DNA of 9,054 nt, from NCBI GenBank assembly GCA_017880825.1, contig JADGRN010000049.1, positions 1 to 9,054 on the forward strand. The letters are read 5' to 3'. The DNA is from Methylophilaceae bacterium. GTDB taxonomy: Bacteria; Pseudomonadota; Gammaproteobacteria; Burkholderiales; Methylophilaceae. Both the position numbers and the translations under genes were made by a program. Each line of letters opens with the position of its first letter. Position 1 is the first letter of the stretch. Below are positions 7,199-9,054 of the stretch, in pieces. The notes under the pieces were generated by a model, which was not told where the DNA came from, did no database searches, and was given only the letters and a program-made list of their open reading frames with translations.

Positions 7199-7275
7199 GG
7201 TGATGTAGCTCAGCTGGTTAGAGCGATGGATTCATAATCCATAGGTCGAGGGTTCAAGTCCCCCTATCACCACCA
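7199..7275 (+). tRNA. tRNA with CAT anticodon, probably elongator tRNA-Met (tRNA-Ile2 not excluded)
   Basis: A full cloverleaf is present. The acceptor GGTGATG (7199-7205) pairs with TATCACC (7265-7271), closed by one G-T wobble, then discriminator A and encoded CCA. The D stem is GCTC/GAGC. The anticodon stem ATGGA/TCCAT carries the loop TTCATAA with CAT at 7233-7235. The T loop is TTCAAGT. The G1-C72 pair and the A/T-containing anticodon stem exclude initiator tRNA-fMet. CAT can also be the lysidine-modified AUA-reading tRNA-Ile2, which sequence alone does not settle here. One oddity is a mismatch, A50 against C64 (7249 and 7263), in the T stem. The 3' half is repeated at 8342. Confidence 0.92.
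7235..7263 (+). repeat. Left copy of a 29-bp direct repeat (tRNA 3' half), candidate attachment site
   Basis: The 29 bases from the third anticodon base to position 64 of the tRNA recur without a mismatch at 8342-8370. Direct repeats of tRNA 3' halves are the usual scars of tyrosine-recombinase elements that integrate into tRNA genes. The segment between the copies is about 1.1 kb and holds accessory genes. Confidence 0.7.
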
Positions 7276-7278
7276 AAA

Positions 7279-7308
7279 AAGACGGCCTCCAGAAATGGAG
7301 GTCGTTTT
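7279..7308. terminator. Bidirectional terminator between the tRNA and the toxin gene
   Basis: A 13-bp stem with two G-T wobbles (7279-7291 with 7296-7308) closes on a GAAA tetraloop. It has an A-run on its left and TTTT on its right. It can end the tRNA transcript on the + strand and the toxin-antitoxin transcript on the - strand, whose last stop codon lies 14 bases away at 7322-7324. Confidence 0.75.
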
Positions 7309-7321
7309 CATTTGCACAACG

Positions 7322-7597
7322 TCAATACACCGCATCGTGATCGCCCACATCGACAGGAATAATTTCTGTTTCCACAATCAATAGCTCTAATGTAATTCGA
7401 TAAGAAAGATTGATTGAAACTGAGTGCAGGCCAGCAAGCCGCCCCGATAGCGCATGTAAGCGCAACGAGGGATGAAATGGATTGGCAACCAACAGTTGCA
7501 GCGTTTTTAGGTATTGGTTCCGCAATTCCGGATGGCGCTTAAGCAGGCGCGCCGCCTTATGCGCATAGCGATCAGTAATAACCAGCGTATAGCTCAT
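7322..7597 (-). CDS. RelE/ParE-superfamily toxin of a type II toxin-antitoxin module
   Basis: The 91-residue protein has the size and layout of RelE-like toxins: two N-terminal helices (about 10-38, YAHKAARLLKRHPELRNQYLKTLQLL), then a beta sheet with basic residues (LRLHALSGRLAGLHSVSI, Arg67 in LSYRI) and a C-terminal DVGDHDAVY. RelE members usually cut mRNA on the ribosome, while ParE members poison gyrase. The GDHDAVY ending and the Phd-like partner favour a mRNA interferase, but this is not proven. Its ATG overlaps the antitoxin stop as ATGA (7594-7597), and it has no ribosome binding site of its own, so it depends on translational coupling. It lies inside the tRNA-repeat-bounded segment. 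Confidence 0.85.
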   Translation of the reverse strand: MSYTLVITDRYAHKAARLLKRHPELRNQYLKTLQLLVANPFHPSLRLHALSGRLAGLHSVSINLSYRITLELLIVETEIIPVDVGDHDAVY

Positions 7598-7851
7598 GCC
7601 AACTTGTCAAGCCGTGCCAGATGCTCCTCTGGTGATTCCTTCACAAAACGCCCGTTATCCAGGTCGGCGCGCGTTTGTGCCAGCGCCGCTTCCAGCTCGC
7701 ACTCGCGCAGATACTGGTAGTGTTCCATACCCATCACCACATAGCGGTCAGCGCCGCGCACTGAGACAATCGCCTCTTGCTGGTTGGTAAGTGAGGCCTC
7801 AATGGCTGCCACACCCTTGGTTTTTAAATCGTTAGCGGTAATCGTTCCCAT
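7594..7851 (-). CDS. Phd/YefM-family antitoxin
   Basis: The 85-residue protein has the Phd/YefM fold signature in its first 50 residues: ITANDLKTKGVAAIEASL, then EAIVSVRGADRYVVMGMEHYQYL. This part forms a DNA-binding dimer. The charged C-terminal part (51-85, ending EEHLARLDKLA) would be the flexible segment that wraps the toxin. Such antitoxins neutralise the toxin in the cytosol and repress their own promoter. It is the first gene of the - strand pair, with the toxin overlapping by four bases. A weak GAG ribosome-binding site lies nine bases before the ATG. The AT-rich upstream region holds a TATAAT and short inverted repeats suited to autoregulation. Confidence 0.87.
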   Translation of the reverse strand: MGTITANDLKTKGVAAIEASLTNQQEAIVSVRGADRYVVMGMEHYQYLRECELEAALAQTRADLDNGRFVKESPEEHLARLDKLA

Positions 7852-7874
7852 ATTTTTCGTCTCGCAATCATATT

Positions 7875-7911
7875 TTAATCACATTATAAACCATACGATT
7901 AAGCGTGCGAT
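7875..7911 (-). promoter_or_regulatory. Antitoxin promoter with flanking inverted-repeat operator candidate
   Basis: Read on the - strand, TATAAT (7888-7883) is a perfect -10 and lies 31 bases before the antitoxin ATG. A poor -35, ATCGCA (7911-7906), sits at a 17-base spacer. TTAATC (7875-7880) and GATTAA (7897-7902) are perfect inverted arms around this -10 with centres 22 bp apart, two helical turns. The motif recurs as the 10-bp palindrome TGATTAATCA at 7950-7959. Self-repression by the Phd-like protein is the likely use, inferred from family behaviour. Confidence 0.5.
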
Positions 7912-8012
7912 ATATTTATTCTGCGATCAGGTATAAATGAAAACTTATATGATTAATCAATACAGGTCCCTTTAGTTTGTTCCATTCCCAAACCAAGCTA
8001 TATGCTAAAAAA

Positions 8013-8040
8013 TTGACAACCTGATTCTAAAGGTTAGGAT
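8013..8040 (+). promoter_or_regulatory. Promoter of the CopG-type gene
   Basis: TTGACA (8013-8018, perfect) and TAGGAT (8035-8040, four of six) are separated by 16 bases, putting the start near 8047. The spacer holds inverted arms AACCT (8018-8022) and AGGTT (8031-8035). The promoter faces away from the toxin-antitoxin pair. Confidence 0.65.
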
Positions 8041-8041
8041 G

Positions 8042-8054
8042 ATGTCACTGACAT
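8042..8054 (+). promoter_or_regulatory. 13-bp palindrome over the start site, candidate ribbon-helix-helix operator
   Basis: ATGTCACTGACAT is a perfect palindrome around a central C. It lies just downstream of the -10 and covers the predicted transcription start. Its centre is about 21 bp from that of the AACCT-N8-AGGTT repeat. Paired palindromes at this spacing suit a CopG-type regulator repressing itself. Confidence 0.5.
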
Positions 8055-8077
8055 TCAGTTAAAGTCTAAGGAAAAAG

Positions 8078-8293
8078 ATGAGCCAAATTACTGCACGATT
8101 ACCGGATGAACTGGTCGCCTTGCTGGATAATGCGGCTGTAGAGCTGCACCGAACCCCCGCTGAAGTAGTCAGGCAAGCGATTGAATATTTTCTGGAAGAT
8201 TTTCAAGACATCAGTCTGGCGATCCAGACGTTACGTGAGCCAGCCGACCCAGTATTGGAGTGGGAACAAGCAAAACGCAACTTGCTCAATTAG
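8078..8293 (+). CDS. CopG-type ribbon-helix-helix protein, orphan antitoxin
   Basis: The 71-residue protein starts with the ribbon-helix-helix pattern. A beta strand SQITARLPDELV (2-13) would insert in the DNA major groove as a dimer, then come helix A (about 10-24, ELVALLDNAAVELH) and helix B (about 26-40, TPAEVVRQAIEYFLE). The tail 45-71 (LREPADPVLEWEQAKRNLL) looks like the toxin-binding end of antitoxins found next to ParE/RelE toxins. No toxin follows. Only 48 bases separate its stop from the tRNA remnant, so it is an orphan antitoxin or a stand-alone repressor. AAGGA at 8068-8072 fixes the ATG, and a good promoter precedes it. A toxin lost by deletion is an inference. Confidence 0.85.
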   Translation: MSQITARLPDELVALLDNAAVELHRTPAEVVRQAIEYFLEDFQDISLAIQTLREPADPVLEWEQAKRNLLN

Positions 8294-8341
8294 CATGGCT
8301 TACTCAATCAGCATCAAGGCCAGCACGGCCTAGTTGATATC

Positions 8342-8380
8342 TAATCCATAGGTCGAGGGTTCAAGTCCCCTACCCCACCA
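8342..8380 (+). pseudogene. tRNA 3'-half remnant (right copy of the 29-bp repeat)
   Basis: Positions 8342-8370 are identical to 7235-7263 of the CAT-anticodon tRNA: the 3' side of the anticodon stem, variable loop and T arm. After that the acceptor end differs (TACCCCACCA instead of CTATCACCACCA) and is two bases shorter, so it cannot pair with the existing tRNA 5' end. The sequence upstream (8294-8341) is not a tRNA 5' half. As with a real tRNA gene, CCA is followed at once by a terminator. It is best read as the displaced 3' end left by integration into, or recombination at, the tRNA gene. Confidence 0.8.
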
Positions 8381-8382
8381 AT

Positions 8383-8415
8383 AAAAAGCCGCCTCAAAAA
8401 TGAGGCGGCTTTTTT
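8383..8415. terminator. Strong bidirectional Rho-independent terminator
   Basis: A perfect 14-bp stem (8383-8396 with 8401-8414), with core GCCGCCTCA/TGAGGCGGC, an AAAA loop, an A-run on its left and a T-run on its right, follows the tRNA remnant by two bases. It may be the original terminator of the tRNA gene. It now separates the CopG gene from the downstream mobile-type DNA. Confidence 0.85.
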
Positions 8416-8453
8416 ACTTTTTCGATGCTGACCATTTTAGTTCCATTAATAAA

Positions 8454-8547
8454 ATGCATGCATTATTTGTGTTTTTTATAAATATGCTTGCATATTATTG
8501 GTGGCGATGGCAGAATGCAAGCATCGACCATAAGGAGATGCAAGCAT
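8454..8547 (+). promoter_or_regulatory. Four-copy palindromic operator array ATGCNNGCAT before the 8546 gene
   Basis: ATGCATGCAT (8454-8463), ATGCTTGCAT (8484-8493), ATGCAAGCAT (8515-8524) and ATGCAAGCAT (8538-8547) share a palindromic ATGC-NN-GCAT core. Their start-to-start spacings are 30, 31 and 23 bp. The second abuts TATTAT (8493-8498), a likely -10, and overlaps TATAAA-type sequence. The fourth includes the first two bases of the ATG at 8546. This fits a repressor-binding array that controls the following gene. The regulator is unknown. Confidence 0.65.
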
Positions 8548-9054
8548 GAACGATAACTCTGATAAAAAATCTAGCGGGAAAGCAAAAGGCGGATTAGCAC
8601 GAGCTGAGGCTCTTTCTGCGGACCAGCGAAAAGAAATTGCGCGAAAGGCTGCATCAACTAGATGGTCAGGAGTAATCCCTAAGGCCACCTACGAAGGCAC
8701 TCTAAATATTGGTGGCACTGAGATACCTTGCGCAGTACTGGAGCAAGGAGACAAAGTAGTTCGTGTAATCGTGCAACGAGAAGTTGTTGGGCTTTTAACC
8801 GGAAACAAAAAGGGAAACTTGGATAGATACCTACAAGCACAAAACTTACAGCCATATGTGCCTGAGAAATTTAGAGACAAGTCCTTGGACCAGGCAGCAA
8901 TTGTCCTTGAAATGAATAAGATAGGTGCATTGTGCTGCCTGAATTTTATCTATTCCGCAAATCCTGACAAGGGCATCAATGACAAAATCAAAACTGTGAT
9001 AATCATCGTTATGCAGTTCCAGCGAACAAACATGATCCTTATCAATATCTGTCG
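8546..9054 (+). CDS. Mobile-element-type protein of unknown function, probably truncated at about residue 120
   Basis: AAGGAG (8532-8537) eight bases before the ATG marks a real gene start. The product begins with a basic segment, GKAKGGLARAEALSADQRKEIARKAASTRW (about 11-40, quoted only in part as GGLARAEAL and EIARKAASTRW). A compact part follows: ATYEGTLNIGGTEIPCAVLE (46-65), VQREVVGLLTGNKKGNLDRYL and QPYVPEKFRD. This layout recalls hypothetical proteins of phages and plasmids, some carrying a P63C domain further on. I recall the pattern and could not search it, so no function is assigned. From about residue 120 (8905 on) the frame stays open to the window edge, but the protein loses coherent character, and the opposite strand encodes a ClpS-like fragment there. 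The authentic gene probably ends at a junction near 8895-8920. AT-rich base use differs from the housekeeping genes. Confidence 0.65.
   Translation, partial: MNDNSDKKSSGKAKGGLARAEALSADQRKEIARKAASTRWSGVIPKATYEGTLNIGGTEIPCAVLEQGDKVVRVIVQREVVGLLTGNKKGNLDRYLQAQNLQPYVPEKFRDKSLDQAAIVLEMNKIGALCCLNFIYSANPDKGINDKIKTVIIIVMQFQRTNMILINIC
8846..9054 (-). CDS. ClpS-family N-degron adaptor fragment, 5' end outside the window, C-terminus lost
   Basis: The - strand frame from 9052 to the TAA at 8846 gives 68 residues with no start in the window. Residues 9-52 read as a ClpS core: VCSLELHNDDYHSFDFVI, then DALVRICG, QAAQC and LIHFKDNC. ClpS delivers proteins with bulky N-terminal residues to ClpAP or ClpCP. 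Its pocket residues Asn-Asp-Asp (LHNDDY, 13-18) and the later His (LIH, residue 47) are present. The SFD..I..L.R.CG...QA.QC style resembles the ClpS-like proteins of Bacteroidetes more than the MEFV form of proteobacteria. After residue 53 (about 8897) the sequence is only the complement of the + strand gene, so the C-terminal helix is missing. It is a fragment unless the junction is an assembly error. Confidence 0.6.
   Translation of the reverse strand, partial: TDIDKDHVCSLELHNDDYHSFDFVIDALVRICGIDKIQAAQCTYLIHFKDNCCLVQGLVSKFLRHIWL

Noticed and set aside
7937..7975. 12-codon + strand ORF MKTYMINQYRSL in the divergent control region
   Set aside because: Too short, only a weak AGG upstream, and it lies over the candidate operator; likely chance.
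8313..8338. Hairpin ATCAAGGCC/GGCC-TAG-TTGAT after the CopG gene as a terminator
   Set aside because: It has a three-base bulge and no T-run, and the strong terminator at 8383-8415 follows soon after.
7276..8341. Insertion sequence between the tRNA copies
   Set aside because: No transposase and no terminal inverted repeats; the direct repeats are tRNA-derived and far longer than target-site duplications.
8454..8547. Regularly spaced repeats as a CRISPR array
   Set aside because: Units are only 10 bp and palindromic and end on a start codon; spacer and repeat lengths do not fit CRISPR.
8476..8880. Two - strand frames (8476-8688 and 8689-8880)
   Set aside because: They oppose the gene starting at 8546, which has a strong ribosome binding site, and the ClpS-like signal is in another - strand frame.

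Overview
The window looks like a chromosomal segment from a betaproteobacterium. The gene order lolB, ispE, tRNA-Gln, prs, rplY, pth, ychF is typical of that class, and the YchF, Pth, Prs and L25 sequences fit it. The order Nitrosomonadales is my best guess, but this rests on memory of gene order and not on a search. Positions 1-7275 are gene-dense, moderately GC-rich housekeeping DNA, all read on the + strand.

Region 1 (37-3310) serves the cell envelope and isoprenoid synthesis. It holds an exported TPR protein, the outer-membrane lipoprotein receptor LolB (TTG start overlapping the stop of the TPR gene) and the MEP-pathway kinase IspE. Region 2 (3318-7275) serves translation and nucleotide supply. 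It holds tRNA-Gln(TTG) seven bases after ispE, PRPP synthetase, ribosomal protein L25/Ctc with an Ala/Glu-rich tail made by a 33-bp duplication, peptidyl-tRNA hydrolase, the ribosome-associated ATPase YchF, and a CAT-anticodon tRNA behind a near-consensus promoter.

Region 3 (7276-8415) is a small accessory segment. The last 29 bases of sequence shared with the CAT-anticodon tRNA reappear at 8342-8370 as a tRNA remnant followed by its own terminator. Between the two copies lie a Phd/YefM-RelE type toxin-antitoxin pair on the - strand and, divergently, a lone CopG-type ribbon-helix-helix antitoxin gene without a toxin. This is the footprint of integration at, or recombination through, a tRNA gene. 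No integrase is visible.

Region 4 (8416-9054) is visibly AT-richer and mobile in character. Four copies of a palindrome ATGCNNGCAT, about 30 bp apart, lead into a gene for an unfamiliar, probably phage- or plasmid-related protein. From about 8900 the sequence no longer reads well as that protein. On the opposite strand it encodes instead a clear fragment of a ClpS-type N-degron adaptor, truncated at its C-terminus. The two gene fragments meet tail to tail at about 8895-8920, which marks a recombination junction or an assembly chimera.

I see no rRNA, CRISPR array, insertion sequence or replication origin, and no gene-free stretch longer than 300 bases.
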